In this document: positions 1 through 9,657 of the stretch, piece after piece
How positions within the stretch are numbered: position 1 is the first letter of the stretch
How the letters are laid out: every line of letters begins with the position of its first letter
NCBI RefSeq assembly: GCF_003985145.1
Contig: NZ_ML133533.1
Coordinates: 1 to 64,000 of the forward strand
Source of the DNA: Rhizobium anhuiense
GTDB lineage: Bacteria; Pseudomonadota; Alphaproteobacteria; Rhizobiales; Rhizobiaceae
DNA length: 64,000 bases
Direction of reading: 5' to 3'
Notes under the pieces: generated by a model
What the model saw: the letters and a program-made list of their open reading frames with translations, nothing else
Database searches by the model: none
Told to the model about the DNA's origin: nothing
Program-made: the position numbers and the translations under genes

Positions 1-175
1 CCATGCCGAGATAGTCGTTGGAGCACCAGACCGTGACTTCCTTTTGGCCATCGGCCGTATGGCGCGTCGCGCGCGGGAAATTGCCGCGGTGACGTTCGAG
101 ATCGGCAAAAACGCGGTAACGGCCCTCAGCATGAAGCCCGTCCAGCTCGTTTTTGAAAAACGCTTCGAAATCCAT
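1..175 (-). CDS. hemA: 5-aminolevulinate synthase, N-terminal part (runs off the window)
   Basis: Only the first ~58 codons are inside the window. The translated N-terminus begins MDFEAFFKNELDGLH and continues through GRYRVFADLERHRGNFPRA to VWCSNDYLGM, which is the typical start of alphaproteobacterial ALA synthase. That is the PLP enzyme condensing glycine and succinyl-CoA, the first step of haem synthesis by the C4 route. Two in-frame ATGs lie side by side (178 and 175). The second is preferred because a GGAG stands six bases upstream of it. The catalytic lysine and the PLP fold lie outside the window, so integrity cannot be judged. Confidence 0.9.
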   Translation of the reverse strand, partial: MDFEAFFKNELDGLHAEGRYRVFADLERHRGNFPRATRHTADGQKEVTVWCSNDYLGM

Positions 176-501
176 CATATGCTCCAGTATCACGCGGACG
201 TTCTTGATGACCGGACGTCCGCGCGTCAATGCTTACCCTTTGCTTTAACATCAACTGCGGCAAAAGGCCCAGATTTTTGAATGATTCCAGATAAAAAATA
301 TGCGAGCCGAGATCAATGGAATTGATGCGGCAGAATGCAGCGAAGTTTGCCAACCATGCGAAAGGTGACGACGGCCGCATCGCAAAAAAATCAGCACATC
401 GGATGGACAACCCTTTCTTCCGACATAGTTTTCGGTCTAGCGTGACGAAAAAATAGAAGGGACGGCCTTTGCCCGTTGGGCAACAACCTCGGAGAGAAAA
501 G
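176..501. other. Intergenic region between hemA and the lipoprotein gene
   Basis: This 326 bp stretch is AT-richer than its surroundings. It should contain the hemA promoter (leftward) and the promoter of the lipoprotein gene (rightward). I see no convincing gene. An inverted repeat ATCAA-N5-TTGAT lies at 312-326, and a short palindrome TTGCCC-GTT-GGGCAA at 469-483 just upstream of the lipoprotein Shine-Dalgarno, which could form a 5' UTR hairpin. No -35/-10 pair stands out enough to call. Confidence 0.5.
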
Positions 502-759
502 ATGAAGAAAGCTGTCATACTCGCATTGATCGGCCTGTCGATCGCAAGCTGCACACCGACACAGCAGGGCGCCGGCATCGGCGCTGCATCCGGTGCCGTG
601 ATCGGCGGCGTCGTCACCGGCGATGTCCGTGGTGCGGCAGTCGGCGCCGCCATCGGCGGCGTGTCCGGCGCCCTGATCGGCAGTGTCGCCGAACAGCCCG
701 GCCAGTGCTACTATCGCGACCGTTACGGCCGCCGCTACATCGATAGCTGCCCGCGCTGA
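502..759 (+). CDS. Small glycine-zipper outer-membrane lipoprotein
   Basis: 85 residues. The N-terminus MKKAVILALIGLSIASC is a lipoprotein signal peptide with a lipobox-like IASC, so Cys17 should be lipidated. It is followed by GAGIGAASGAVIGGVVTGD and GAAVGAAIGGVSGALIG, a double glycine-zipper segment, and a short basic tail with two more cysteines. Such proteins (17 kDa antigen/OsmB-like) sit in the envelope, and their individual roles are mostly unknown. The start is fixed by GGAGAG at 491-496. A strong terminator follows at once, so the gene is monocistronic. Confidence 0.8.
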   Translation: MKKAVILALIGLSIASCTPTQQGAGIGAASGAVIGGVVTGDVRGAAVGAAIGGVSGALIGSVAEQPGQCYYRDRYGRRYIDSCPR

Positions 760-786
760 GAGCGCTTGGAAAGCGTCAAATTCGGA

Positions 787-816
787 AAATCCCGGACACA
801 TGTCCGGGATTTTTTG
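787..816 (+). terminator. Rho-independent terminator after the lipoprotein gene
   Basis: A GC-rich inverted repeat TCCCGGACA / TGTCCGGGA is followed by a run of six T on the plus strand, about 30 bases after the lipoprotein stop codon. Confidence 0.9.
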
Positions 817-928
817 TGCTAAATTAGCGCGTTGGCAATTTAAAATGGTACACGCCGCGCGATTTTGCCGCTAAGCTGTTCACGGCTGGGCAACGAAGCT
901 TCATTGTAGGCATAACCAAAAGCGGCGG

Positions 929-2857
929 ATGCGGATCAGAGGGACAGGCCCGAAAACAGGTACTGCGTATCGGCGAACAGGCACCATGATGGTGGTCGCA
1001 GCGGCAGCTGCGTTCTCACCGGTCCTGATCGGCGACGCTTATGCCTTCAAGCTTTTCGGCATCACCATTTTCGGCAAGGAAGAAGACGAAGGTGAACAGG
1101 TGCCCGATCCGGTGCGCTACCACGTCGACCTCAGAGCCGATACCGTCGATCCCGACCTGAAAGAAGCGCTGGAAAACAGTTCCCGCCTCCTCAGTGACCA
1201 GAAACTGCCGGTGTCCGGCGATCTCGGCATCGTCGTCAAGGCGCGCGACGACCGTGAGCGGCTGATCGCCACCTTGTATGAAAAGGCCCGCTATGGCGGC
1301 CTGGTAACGATCACCATCGACGGCAGAAACATCGACGACCTGCCGCCCAATCCGACATTCGACCGGTCCGGGCCGATCCCCGTCACCGTCGACATTGCTC
1401 CCGGCCCGGTTTTCAAGGTCAGGGAGGTCCAGTTCGGCGGCGATGCCGCAAACCATAATCCCGCCGATTACGATCTCGCCCCGGGCGCCGAGGCCGGCTC
1501 GCTCGCCATCATCAGAGCCGGCGACAAGATCGTCGAACAGTTGAAGAGCGAAGGCCGTCCCTTCGCCAAACTGACCGAACGCAAGGTGGTCGCCGACCAC
1601 AAAAGCGATACCGTCGATATCGTCCTTGCCGCCGAAGGTGGTCCGGTCGCCCCGATCGGCGATGTCGGCGTCACCGGCGAGAAGACCGTCAAGCCAGCTT
1701 TCATCCAGCGTTATTCCCGGCTGAACAAGGGCGAAGCCTATTCCCCGGAAGCGTTGAAGAAAGCCGGCGAGCGCCTTCGCGCCCTCGGCGTCTTTTCGAG
1801 CGTCACCATCCACGAAGGAGATGCGCTGGCGCCGGATGGCACCCTGCCGATGACGATCGAGGTTTCCGAAGGCAAGAGGCGCTATTTCGGCGTCGGCGCG
1901 CAATATTCCACCACCGACGGCTTCGGCATTCAAGGCTATTGGGGCCACCGCAACCTGTTCGGCGAAGCCGAAACGCTGAGGATCGAGGGAGCGGTCTCTC
2001 GGCTTGGCGAAACGACGGATGTGGGCAGCCTCGACTATTCCGCCGGCATCCTCTTCACCAAACCCGGCGCCTTCTTCCCCGCCGCCACCCTGAAGGCCGG
2101 CATCGTCGCCAAGACCGAAAATCCGGATGCCTATAATGCGACGCTCGTCACCGCCTCGCTCGGCCTGTCCTACGAGTTGACCGACCAGGACAGTGTCTCG
2201 GCGAGCGGCGAGCTCAGCTGGGAGCGCGACGACGACGCATTCGGCGAGAACGACTATCTGACCTTCACCCTGCCGATCCAATATGATCGCGACGCACGCG
2301 ACGACAAGTTCAACCCGACGGAGGGCTATCGCGCGACCTTCTCGGCAAAGCCCGGCTACGAAATCTTCAACGCCACGCCCTATGCGGCATTCCAAGGCTC
2401 GATCTCCGGTTATCTGCCGTTCGGCCAGGACGACGGCTTGGTGCTGGCCGGCAAGGTAGCCGCCGGCGTCCTGATCGGCGGCGACAGCATCGGCGACATT
2501 CCCGCCACGCAGCGCTTCTTTGCCGGCGGCGGCGGCTCGGTCCGTGGATACAGCTATCAGGAAATCTCGCCCTATAACGACAATGGCGATGCCACCGGCG
2601 GCCGCTCCTATGTGACCGGTTCGCTGGAGGCCCGCATCAAGATCACCGATACGATCGGCATCGTGCCCTTCATCGATGTCGGTACTGTATCGGACAGCAC
2701 CTTTCCGGGTTTTTCCGATATCCGCGCCGGCGCCGGCGCCGGAATACGATATGCAACGCCTTTCGGCCCGCTGCGGCTTGATTTTGCCATGCCGCTGAAC
2801 AAGTACGAAGATGGCACAGATTACGGAATCTACGCCGGCATCGGCCAATCCTTCTAG
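929..2857 (+). CDS. tamA: TamA-like outer-membrane protein (Omp85/BamA superfamily)
   Basis: 642 residues with an N-terminal export signal (hydrophobic MVVAAAAAFSPVLIG stretch, ending near AYA). POTRA-like periplasmic repeats occupy roughly residues 60-320 (for example GDVGVTGEKTVKPAFIQRY). A C-terminal 16-strand barrel of the surface-antigen family spans about 330-642 and ends in an aromatic residue (GIGQSF), as expected for a BAM substrate. The barrel contains the FFAGGGGSVRGY segment that holds the family's conserved RGY. The gene directly precedes tamB, the usual tamAB arrangement, so the pair probably forms the translocation and assembly module linking inner and outer membranes. The start at 929 is tentative, and an internal ATG at 986 would still keep the signal core. 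Confidence 0.88.
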   Translation: MRIRGTGPKTGTAYRRTGTMMVVAAAAAFSPVLIGDAYAFKLFGITIFGKEEDEGEQVPDPVRYHVDLRADTVDPDLKEALENSSRLLSDQKLPVSGDLGIVVKARDDRERLIATLYEKARYGGLVTITIDGRNIDDLPPNPTFDRSGPIPVTVDIAPGPVFKVREVQFGGDAANHNPADYDLAPGAEAGSLAIIRAGDKIVEQLKSEGRPFAKLTERKVVADHKSDTVDIVLAAEGGPVAPIGDVGVTGEKTVKPAFIQRYSRLNKGEAYSPEALKKAGERLRALGVFSSVTIHEGDALAPDGTLPMTIEVSEGKRRYFGVGAQYSTTDGFGIQGYWGHRNLFGEAETLRIEGAVSRLGETTDVGSLDYSAGILFTKPGAFFPAATLKAGIVAKTENPDAYNATLVTASLGLSYELTDQDSVSASGELSWERDDDAFGENDYLTFTLPIQYDRDARDDKFNPTEGYRATFSAKPGYEIFNATPYAAFQGSISGYLPFGQDDGLVLAGKVAAGVLIGGDSIGDIPATQRFFAGGGGSVRGYSYQEISPYNDNGDATGGRSYVTGSLEARIKITDTIGIVPFIDVGTVSDSTFPGFSDIRAGAGAGIRYATPFGPLRLDFAMPLNKYEDGTDYGIYAGIGQSF

Positions 2858-2911
2858 AATTGCCGATCCGCTCGTGTTTTCCGATCTGCGAGCCGTCATG
2901 AAAACGGGGTA

Positions 2912-5900
2912 GTGTCCGCGCCGATGCAAACGCTGGCAAAAATCGTCAACTGGATCCTGCGGCTCACCGGCTATGCGCTGGGCGCCACTTTGATTCTCGC
3001 TGTCGCAGCCCTTGCGATCTTCGGCTTCACCAGTTTTGGCGCCCGCATCGTCACCGAAAGGATAGCCTCGACGCTTTCCAACCGCGACATGACGATCGAA
3101 GTGCGTGAACCGCAAGGTCTTCTGACCGGCGGGCTTCGCGCTGCCGAGATCTCCCTCTCCGACACCCGGGGCGTCTTTGCGGAAATTCATGGCATCGCAA
3201 TCGACTGGAATCCGCTGGCGCTGCTGACCGGAACCTTCCACGCCAAACGCTTCGAGATCGAAGCGATCGACGTGCTGCGCAAGCCGGTGCGCACCCTGCC
3301 CTCGCGGCCCCGAACTGAAGCCTCCGGCGGATTCAGCCTGCCGATCAAGATCGATATCGACCGCGTCGCACTGCCCAATATCAAACTCGCCGCACCCATT
3401 GCCGGGCGTGCCTTTGCGCTCGCCGCCGAAGGCAGCCTTTCGGCGAACGGCGATGGCGGCGAGGCTATCGTCAATGTCAGCCGTCACGCGGTCCCCGATG
3501 CGCGGCTTGCCGCCGACATCGCCTATGCGCCGGCCGAAAACCGGCTGCGGCTAAAGGCACAGCTTTCCGAACCGAAGGGCGGGCTGCTGGCGGGCTTTCT
3601 CGGCCTGCCGGACAGCCCGGCGGTCAACATCGATCTCGACGGCCAGGGGCCGATATCCGATTGGAAAGGCAAAGTGCAGGCCGCCCTCGACGGGCAGCAA
3701 CGCGCCGCAATCGAGGCCCGGCATCAGATCTCGGCAGACGGACTGCATCACCTCGACCTCAAGGGCGGCGGCGACCTGAGCTCGCTGCTGCCATCGGCAT
3801 TCCGGCCGCTTTTTGCCGGCCAGACCAATATTGATCTTGCCACCACCTTCGACAACCACGGCAAGATCGATATCCAGACCGGCAATATCGCCACCGGCAG
3901 CGTCGTCATCGCTGCCTCGGGCACCCTCGATCCGGCCGGCAACAACAGCCTGAACGCCAATCTGCTCGGCACCTCGGGGCCTGTCGATTTCCGCTGGCCG
4001 CTCGCCGAAGGCGAAGCGCGCTTCCTGATATCAGGTCTCAACCTGGCGCTGACAGGCGATGCGCAGGCGGCCCGGCTCAACGTCAGCGGCTCGCTCGACA
4101 CCGCAACCCTGCCCCAGGCCGATATCGGCAACGTCAAACTGACAGCCAAGAGCGACGCCTTCAATCTCGCCGCGCGTTCTGGCAGCATCCAGCTGCGCCT
4201 CGTTGCCGGTGACATGAGCTTTGCCGAGCCGAACCTCAATCGCGCTGTCCAAGGACCGGTCACGATCGCCTCGCCGCTGCAGATCACGCCCTCCGGCATC
4301 GGCTTCAACGGCACCACCGTCGAAAGCGCCAATATCAACGGCAGCCTCAACGGCTCCTATCGGCTGGCAGACCAGGCGCTGACCGGCAACCTCAAGCTCA
4401 CCGTCGAACCGGCGGCCCTGCCGGCTGCGGCAACAGCCAGGTTCGACGGACCGATCTCGCTCGAAAGCCAGGTGGTCGGCACCATCCCGTCGAAATTCGC
4501 GCTGTCCAATCTCGTTCTCAAGTCCGGAACGCTGGAAGCGGCCGGCAACGTCGCGCTTGATGGCCAGATGTTGAATGCCGATCTCTCCGGCCGGCTGCCT
4601 GACGTCGGCAAGCTCATCCCCGGCGCCAGCGGCGGGGTGGGTTATGCGTTGAGAATAGGAGGTGAGCTCCCGGCAGTCTCGGTGACGGCCAATCTCAAGG
4701 CCACCAGCCTTGACATGGCCGACCGCAAGCTCGGCAACCTCAATATCGACCTGTCGGGCCTCGCCGATCCCAAGGCGCCGCAAGGCAAGATCGCCGCCAC
4801 CGGCACGATCGACGGCCAGCCGATCGGCATCAACGGCGACATCAGTTCGAAGGACGGCAAGACGAGTATTCCGGCACTGACCGCCGATATCGGCGGCAAC
4901 CGGTTGACCGGCAATGTGGAATTCTCGCCCGCGCTGGAGCCGACAGGCGCCCTGACCTTCGATTTCCCCAATCTCGGCCTGCTCGCCGCACTCGGCGGGC
5001 AAAGGGCCGAAGGCGACCTTAAAGGCTCGCTCGGCGTCAGCAGCGATGGCGGCAGGATCGCGCTCAAGCTGCTCGCAACAGGCGGCTCGATCCGCCGTGA
5101 TACGCTTGCGATCGTCAAGCCGGATATCGATGTCACGGTCAGCGATCTCAGCGCCCTGGCCGCAAGCGGTACGGTCAAGGCCGAGGAGGTGAGTGCCGGA
5201 ACGAATAAGCTTGCCGGCCTTTCGCTTGGGTTCACCAAGCAACAAGACCATACAGATTTCGATCTCAATACCGCCTATGACGGCAATCCCGTACTGGCGA
5301 CCGGCAATATCGAGGCGGCGGGCGGCACGATGCACCTGAACCTCGATCGGTTCTCGGCAAGCCCCCGCAATATCCCGATCGAGCTTGCCGCACCAACGCA
5401 GGTTACAATCGCCAGCGGGGCCGCCAGCCTGAACGGACTGACGTTGAAGACCGGAACCGGCTCGGTCACCGTCACCGGCTCCGCCGGCGAAACGCTGAAG
5501 CTCGATGCCGACATCCACCAACTGCCGGCAGCGCTCGCCAACGGTTTCGTGCCCAATCTCTCAGCCGGCGGCACGATCTCCGGAAGGATTGCCGTGACGG
5601 GAACGCCGGCAGCACCCGTCGCCGACTTCAAGCTCGACTGGAAGGATGCGACGACGGGCCAGACCAAGGGCGCTGGCCTGGCGCCGCTCGGTATTGCCGC
5701 CGGCGGCAAATTCGCCGACAACAAGCTCGATTTCGACACGACGGTCGGCAGTGGTGACGGCCTCTCGTTCAAGGCCGCCGGCAATGTCTCGCTCGCCGAC
5801 CCGAAGGCACCGGTGCTTGAGGTCGACGCCGATATCCTCAACCTGCCTGCCCGCATCGCCAATGGTTTCGTTCCCGATCTCGCCGCCGAAGGCACGATCA

Positions 5901-8900
5901 CAGGAAAATTGACGGCGTCGGGCTCCCTCGCTGCTCCAACCGCCAATGTCGATCTCGATTGGAAAAGTGCTGCGACGAGCCAGACGAAGCGCGCCGGCCT
6001 TGCGGATCTGACCGTCAAGGCATCCGGAAAATACGCCGACAGCAAGCTCGATTTCGACACGGCGATATCAGGCGCCAACAGCCTCTCGCTGAAAACATCA
6101 GGCAATGTCGCCATCGCCGGCACGACGATCGGCAACGTCAAAGTCGACGCCACGCTGACGAATGTCCCGGCGAATATCGCAAACGGTTTCGTCCCCGATC
6201 TCGCCGCCGAAGGGGCGATCTCGGGAAAGGTCTCGGCCAGCGGCCCGCTTTCCGCCCCGAGTGCCGATTTCGATCTCAACTGGAAAGACGCGGCGACGAG
6301 CCACACGAAACGTGCCGGCCTTGCAGCGCTCGGCGTGACCGCGTCGGGAAAATTTGCCGAAAACAAGCTGGATTTCAACGCGGCAGCCCGCGGCGATCAA
6401 GGCCTCTCACTGACGGCCATGGGTAATGTCGCACTCGCCGGTACGGCGATCGACAGCATCAAGGTCGATGCCGAGGTCGCCAAGCTTCCGGCCAGTCTCG
6501 CAAATGCCTTCGTTCCCGATCTGGCCGCCGGCGGAACGATCTCCGGCACTGTGTCCGCCGCCGGGACACCCGCCGCACCGAAGGCCGACTTCAAGCTCGA
6601 CTGGACGGATGCTGCGACCAGTCAGACCCGAAGCGCTCATCTCTCTGGCCTCGCGCTGTCCACATCCGGACGCTTCGCCGACGATCGCCTCGATTTCGAT
6701 GCCAATCTCGCCGGCAAGGACGGCCTCTCGCTCAAGGCCGCCGGCAATATCGCGATATCGGGCACATCAGTTCGTAACATCGACGTCAAGGCCGATCTTG
6801 CCAACCTGCCTGCAGGTCTCGCCAACGGCTTCGTCCCCGGTCTAGCCGCCGAAGGCACGGTCTCGGGAACGGCATCCGCCTCCGGAGCACTGCCGAAACC
6901 GGCCGTCGATTTCAAGCTCGACTGGAAGAATGCCGCCACCGCCCAAACCAGGAGCAGCGGCCTGTCGGGACTGAGTGCTGCGGCATCCGGCAAATTCGCC
7001 AATGACCGGGTCGATTTCGACGCCAACCTCGCCGGCAAGGACGGCGTGCTGGCCAAGGCAAAGGGCGGCGTCACCATCGCGGGAACGGCCATCAGGGACC
7101 TTTCGATCAATGCCGATATCCCGGCGCTGCCGGCAAGTATCGCAAATGCCTTCGTTCCCGATCTTGGTGCCGAAGGCACGCTCTCGGCAAATGCCGTGAC
7201 GTCGGGAACGCCGACAAATCCGATCGTCGATTTCAAGCTCGAGTGGAAAGATGCCGCGACCAGCCACACCAAGGCTGCCGGCATTTCCCGCCTTGCGCTG
7301 GCGGCGACGGGAAAATACGCCGGTGACAGGCTGGATTTCAATGCCGCCCTCACCGGCAGCGGCGGCATTGCGCTGAAAGCCACCGGCAATCTCGCCATCG
7401 AAGGCACATCGATCCGCTCGCTCGACGTCACGGCAAACACCAGCAATCTGCCGGCTGGCATCGCCAACGGCTTTGTTCCCGGCCTTGCAGCCGAGGGCGC
7501 GGTCTCGGCGACCGTCAAGGCCACCGGTGCGTTGTCTTCGCCCTCCGTCGACTTCAAGGTCGACTGGAAGAACGCAGCGACGAGCCAGACAAAGGGCGCC
7601 GGCCTTTCGCCCTTCAACATCGACGCATCCGGCAAACTTGCCGGAAACAAGCTGACGGTCGAGACCAGCCTTGCAGGTGACGCCGGCATGTCGCTGAAGG
7701 GCGGCGGCAGTGTTGCGATCACAGGCAATCGCCCCATCGACATGCGCTTCAACGGCAATCTTCCTTTCGCCGTGCTCGGCGCCCCGCTTGCGCAGCAGGG
7801 TCTCGTCGCTGACGGCGTCGCCACCGTCAATCTCCAGATCGGCGGAACGGCCGCAGCACCCGTCATCAACGGCACTGTCTCGACCAATGGCGCAAAGCTC
7901 GTCGACGTCCGGCGCAATCTGGCCGTCAACAACCTTGCGGCAACGGTGACCTTCAATGGCAGCCAGGCCGTGATATCGCGCCTCAACGGCAGCCTTGGCA
8001 GCGGCGGCACGATTTCGGCCAGCGGCACGATCGGCATCCAGCCGGCCGGCGGCTTTCCCGCCGACATTTCGATTAAGCTCGATAAGGCGGTCTATGTCGA
8101 TGGAACCCTTGTCGTCTCGACCGTCAATGGCACGCTCGGCCTACGCGGGCCGATTGCAAACGCGACGCTGAGCGGCAAGCTTCGGCTGGACAAGACCTCG
8201 ATCACCGTCCCGGAAAAATTGCCGACCTCGCTCAGAGAAATCGACATCCGGCATAAGAACGCGCCGCGGGCGGTGCTGGCGCAGCTGCGTGATGACGGCG
8301 AGCGCAAACCCGGCGAGAAATCCTCCGTGATGACACTGGATCTCGAAATCGACGCGCCATCGCATATCTTCGTGCGCGGCCGCGGCATCGATGCCGAGCT
8401 CGGCGGCCGCGTGACCATTCGCGGGACGGCGGCGGCACCGGTCGTCACCGGCGGTTTCACCATGCGCCGCGGCCGCCTGACCATTCTCAACCGCCGCCTG
8501 GATTTCTCCGACAAGAGCCGGATCACCTTTGCCGGCGACCTGACGCCGGCGCTCGAGATGGAAGCGACCTCGACCTCCGGTACCACGACGCTGACCGTCG
8601 ACGTCGCCGGCCTCGCCACCGACCCCGCCATCACCTTTTCTTCCTCGCCCCAGCTGCCGCAGGACGAGGTCCTCGCGCAGCTGATTTTCGGCCAGTCGAT
8701 GTCGAAGCTCTCACCCGTGCAGATCGCCCAGCTCGCCGACGCCGTCAGCCAGTTGGCCGGCAACCGCTCCACCTCGCTTTTCGAAGGCCTGCGCAACCAA
8801 CTCGGCGTTGACGACTTTGACGTCAGCACCGATTCCAAGGGCCAGACGAGCGTCAGCGTCGGCCGCTATCTCAACGACCGCACCTATTTCGAATTGCAGC

Positions 8901-9025
8901 AGGGTGGTTCGGCCGGCGCCAAGGCGGTGATCAACCTCGATGTCGGCCGCGGCGTCAAGCTGCGCGGCGGAGCAGGCGGCAATGGTGAAGGCGAAGCTGG
9001 CATCGTCTATGAACGGGAATACTGA
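2912..9025 (+). CDS. tamB: TamB / AsmA-like translocation and assembly module protein, repeat-expanded
   Basis: 2037 residues from a GTG start preceded by GGGG. ATG at 2924 is an alternative. A single N-terminal membrane helix (about residues 10-35, LTGYALGATLILAVAALAIF) anchors it. The rest is a periplasmic beta-rich rod of AsmA/TamB repeats, and the last ~400 residues are the conserved TamB (DUF490) domain. The C-terminus is predicted to engage TamA. Known TamB-family proteins are bridge-like lipid or protein conduits across the periplasm. Residues ~864-1612 form seven perfectly phased 107-residue repeats, making the protein longer than the ~1260-residue enterobacterial TamB. It sits 54 bp after tamA and is probably co-transcribed. 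Confidence 0.9.
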   Translation: MSAPMQTLAKIVNWILRLTGYALGATLILAVAALAIFGFTSFGARIVTERIASTLSNRDMTIEVREPQGLLTGGLRAAEISLSDTRGVFAEIHGIAIDWNPLALLTGTFHAKRFEIEAIDVLRKPVRTLPSRPRTEASGGFSLPIKIDIDRVALPNIKLAAPIAGRAFALAAEGSLSANGDGGEAIVNVSRHAVPDARLAADIAYAPAENRLRLKAQLSEPKGGLLAGFLGLPDSPAVNIDLDGQGPISDWKGKVQAALDGQQRAAIEARHQISADGLHHLDLKGGGDLSSLLPSAFRPLFAGQTNIDLATTFDNHGKIDIQTGNIATGSVVIAASGTLDPAGNNSLNANLLGTSGPVDFRWPLAEGEARFLISGLNLALTGDAQAARLNVSGSLDTATLPQADIGNVKLTAKSDAFNLAARSGSIQLRLVAGDMSFAEPNLNRAVQGPVTIASPLQITPSGIGFNGTTVESANINGSLNGSYRLADQALTGNLKLTVEPAALPAAATARFDGPISLESQVVGTIPSKFALSNLVLKSGTLEAAGNVALDGQMLNADLSGRLPDVGKLIPGASGGVGYALRIGGELPAVSVTANLKATSLDMADRKLGNLNIDLSGLADPKAPQGKIAATGTIDGQPIGINGDISSKDGKTSIPALTADIGGNRLTGNVEFSPALEPTGALTFDFPNLGLLAALGGQRAEGDLKGSLGVSSDGGRIALKLLATGGSIRRDTLAIVKPDIDVTVSDLSALAASGTVKAEEVSAGTNKLAGLSLGFTKQQDHTDFDLNTAYDGNPVLATGNIEAAGGTMHLNLDRFSASPRNIPIELAAPTQVTIASGAASLNGLTLKTGTGSVTVTGSAGETLKLDADIHQLPAALANGFVPNLSAGGTISGRIAVTGTPAAPVADFKLDWKDATTGQTKGAGLAPLGIAAGGKFADNKLDFDTTVGSGDGLSFKAAGNVSLADPKAPVLEVDADILNLPARIANGFVPDLAAEGTITGKLTASGSLAAPTANVDLDWKSAATSQTKRAGLADLTVKASGKYADSKLDFDTAISGANSLSLKTSGNVAIAGTTIGNVKVDATLTNVPANIANGFVPDLAAEGAISGKVSASGPLSAPSADFDLNWKDAATSHTKRAGLAALGVTASGKFAENKLDFNAAARGDQGLSLTAMGNVALAGTAIDSIKVDAEVAKLPASLANAFVPDLAAGGTISGTVSAAGTPAAPKADFKLDWTDAATSQTRSAHLSGLALSTSGRFADDRLDFDANLAGKDGLSLKAAGNIAISGTSVRNIDVKADLANLPAGLANGFVPGLAAEGTVSGTASASGALPKPAVDFKLDWKNAATAQTRSSGLSGLSAAASGKFANDRVDFDANLAGKDGVLAKAKGGVTIAGTAIRDLSINADIPALPASIANAFVPDLGAEGTLSANAVTSGTPTNPIVDFKLEWKDAATSHTKAAGISRLALAATGKYAGDRLDFNAALTGSGGIALKATGNLAIEGTSIRSLDVTANTSNLPAGIANGFVPGLAAEGAVSATVKATGALSSPSVDFKVDWKNAATSQTKGAGLSPFNIDASGKLAGNKLTVETSLAGDAGMSLKGGGSVAITGNRPIDMRFNGNLPFAVLGAPLAQQGLVADGVATVNLQIGGTAAAPVINGTVSTNGAKLVDVRRNLAVNNLAATVTFNGSQAVISRLNGSLGSGGTISASGTIGIQPAGGFPADISIKLDKAVYVDGTLVVSTVNGTLGLRGPIANATLSGKLRLDKTSITVPEKLPTSLREIDIRHKNAPRAVLAQLRDDGERKPGEKSSVMTLDLEIDAPSHIFVRGRGIDAELGGRVTIRGTAAAPVVTGGFTMRRGRLTILNRRLDFSDKSRITFAGDLTPALEMEATSTSGTTTLTVDVAGLATDPAITFSSSPQLPQDEVLAQLIFGQSMSKLSPVQIAQLADAVSQLAGNRSTSLFEGLRNQLGVDDFDVSTDSKGQTSVSVGRYLNDRTYFELQQGGSAGAKAVINLDVGRGVKLRGGAGGNGEGEAGIVYEREY
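5501..7747 (+). repeat. Seven tandem 321 bp (107 codon) units inside tamB
   Basis: Unit starts, taken at the codon opening each VDAD/VKAD/INAD-like segment, fall at 5501, 5822, 6143, 6464, 6785, 7106 and 7427. Each is exactly 321 bp apart with no indel. Each unit contains the landmarks LPA.(I/L)AN(G/A)FVP.L.A.G, a DF.L.W.(D/N)AAT..T segment, a SG(K/R).A..(R/K)(L/V)(D)F block and a GN(V/I/L).I.GT block. Units are clearly diverged at the DNA level, so the array is not a recent slippage product. Confidence 0.95.
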
Positions 9026-9096
9026 TGCATCGCATCTCGCCTGAAGCTGCTGCGCGGCAGTTTTGGAATGACGGCATGCACGAGCTCTAAGCCACC

Positions 9097-9534
9097 TTAG
9101 AAACCGGTCTTGCTCGTCTTGAGAAGAATGTTGGTCTCGGTCGAATTGATGCCGTTGATCAGTCGGATGCGGCGCAGCGTCTCGTCGAAGGAGGGAAGAT
9201 CCCGATCCTCGAGTTCGGCGACGAAATCCCATTTGCCGTTGGTGCTGTGAAGTGCGCGCACCTGTGGCAGGCCCCGCAGCTGATCGGCCACCCTGTCGGC
9301 GAGCTTGCCGAGCACCTCGATCATGACGATGGCGCGCACGCCGGCGGACCGCGTCTCGTGACCGGTGCGGATGGTGAAGCCGACGATGGTGCCGCTGGCG
9401 ACCAGCCGGTCGATCCGGGCAGCGACCGTTGCCCGCGATGCACCCGTCATCGCTGCAAGCGAGGAGACGGAAATCCGGGCATTGTGGCGAAGGGCACTGA
9501 GAAGTTCGGTGTCGAGATCATCCACGCTGATCAC
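9097..9534 (-). CDS. Lrp/AsnC-family transcriptional regulator, probably of arginine catabolism
   Basis: 145 residues. An N-terminal AsnC-type helix-turn-helix spans about residues 5-60 (LDTELLSALRHNARISVSSLA, then SRATVAARIDRL). A C-terminal RAM domain follows, for effector binding and octamer assembly. The gene is divergent from arginase with 123 bp between them, the classical arrangement for an Lrp-type activator that responds to arginine or ornithine. The start codon is GTG without a clear Shine-Dalgarno, and a second GTG three codons in is possible. Control of the arginase-OAT pair is inferred from position only. Confidence 0.85.
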   Translation of the reverse strand: MISVDDLDTELLSALRHNARISVSSLAAMTGASRATVAARIDRLVASGTIVGFTIRTGHETRSAGVRAIVMIEVLGKLADRVADQLRGLPQVRALHSTNGKWDFVAELEDRDLPSFDETLRRIRLINGINSTETNILLKTSKTGF

Positions 9535-9657
9535 TTTGTCAAAATAGGTTTATCATTCTGCGCAATCATAATCCATTTCTGACAATTTTCCATCTTTTTG
9601 CCGTCAGCCCTTTATCTCACTATCGGTCGAAACAGGCCTGAACACGGAGCCCCAGAC
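9535..9657. promoter_or_regulatory. Divergent promoter region between the Lrp-type regulator and arginase
   Basis: This AT-rich spacer contains TGTCAAAAT near 9537 and ATTTCTGACA near 9575, loosely inverted and about three to four helical turns apart. That geometry would suit an Lrp-type octamer. No clean -35/-10 pair can be named with confidence. Confidence 0.4.

Noticed and set aside
312..326. ATCAA-N5-TTGAT inverted repeat upstream of hemA, as an FNR/FixK site
   Set aside because: The FixK consensus is TTGAT-N4-ATCAA. Here the half-sites are in the opposite order and the spacer is five bases, so it is not called an operator.
1016..3487. 823-codon open frame on the minus strand opposite tamA and the start of tamB
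   Set aside because: Antisense frame caused by the high GC and codon bias of tamA/tamB. Its translation is low-complexity, rich in Asp, Ala, Gly and Arg, with no domain.
5501..7747. Regular repeats in tamB as a CRISPR-like or satellite array
   Set aside because: The period is exactly 107 codons in frame, there are no identical short repeats with unique spacers, and the units are homologous along their whole length.
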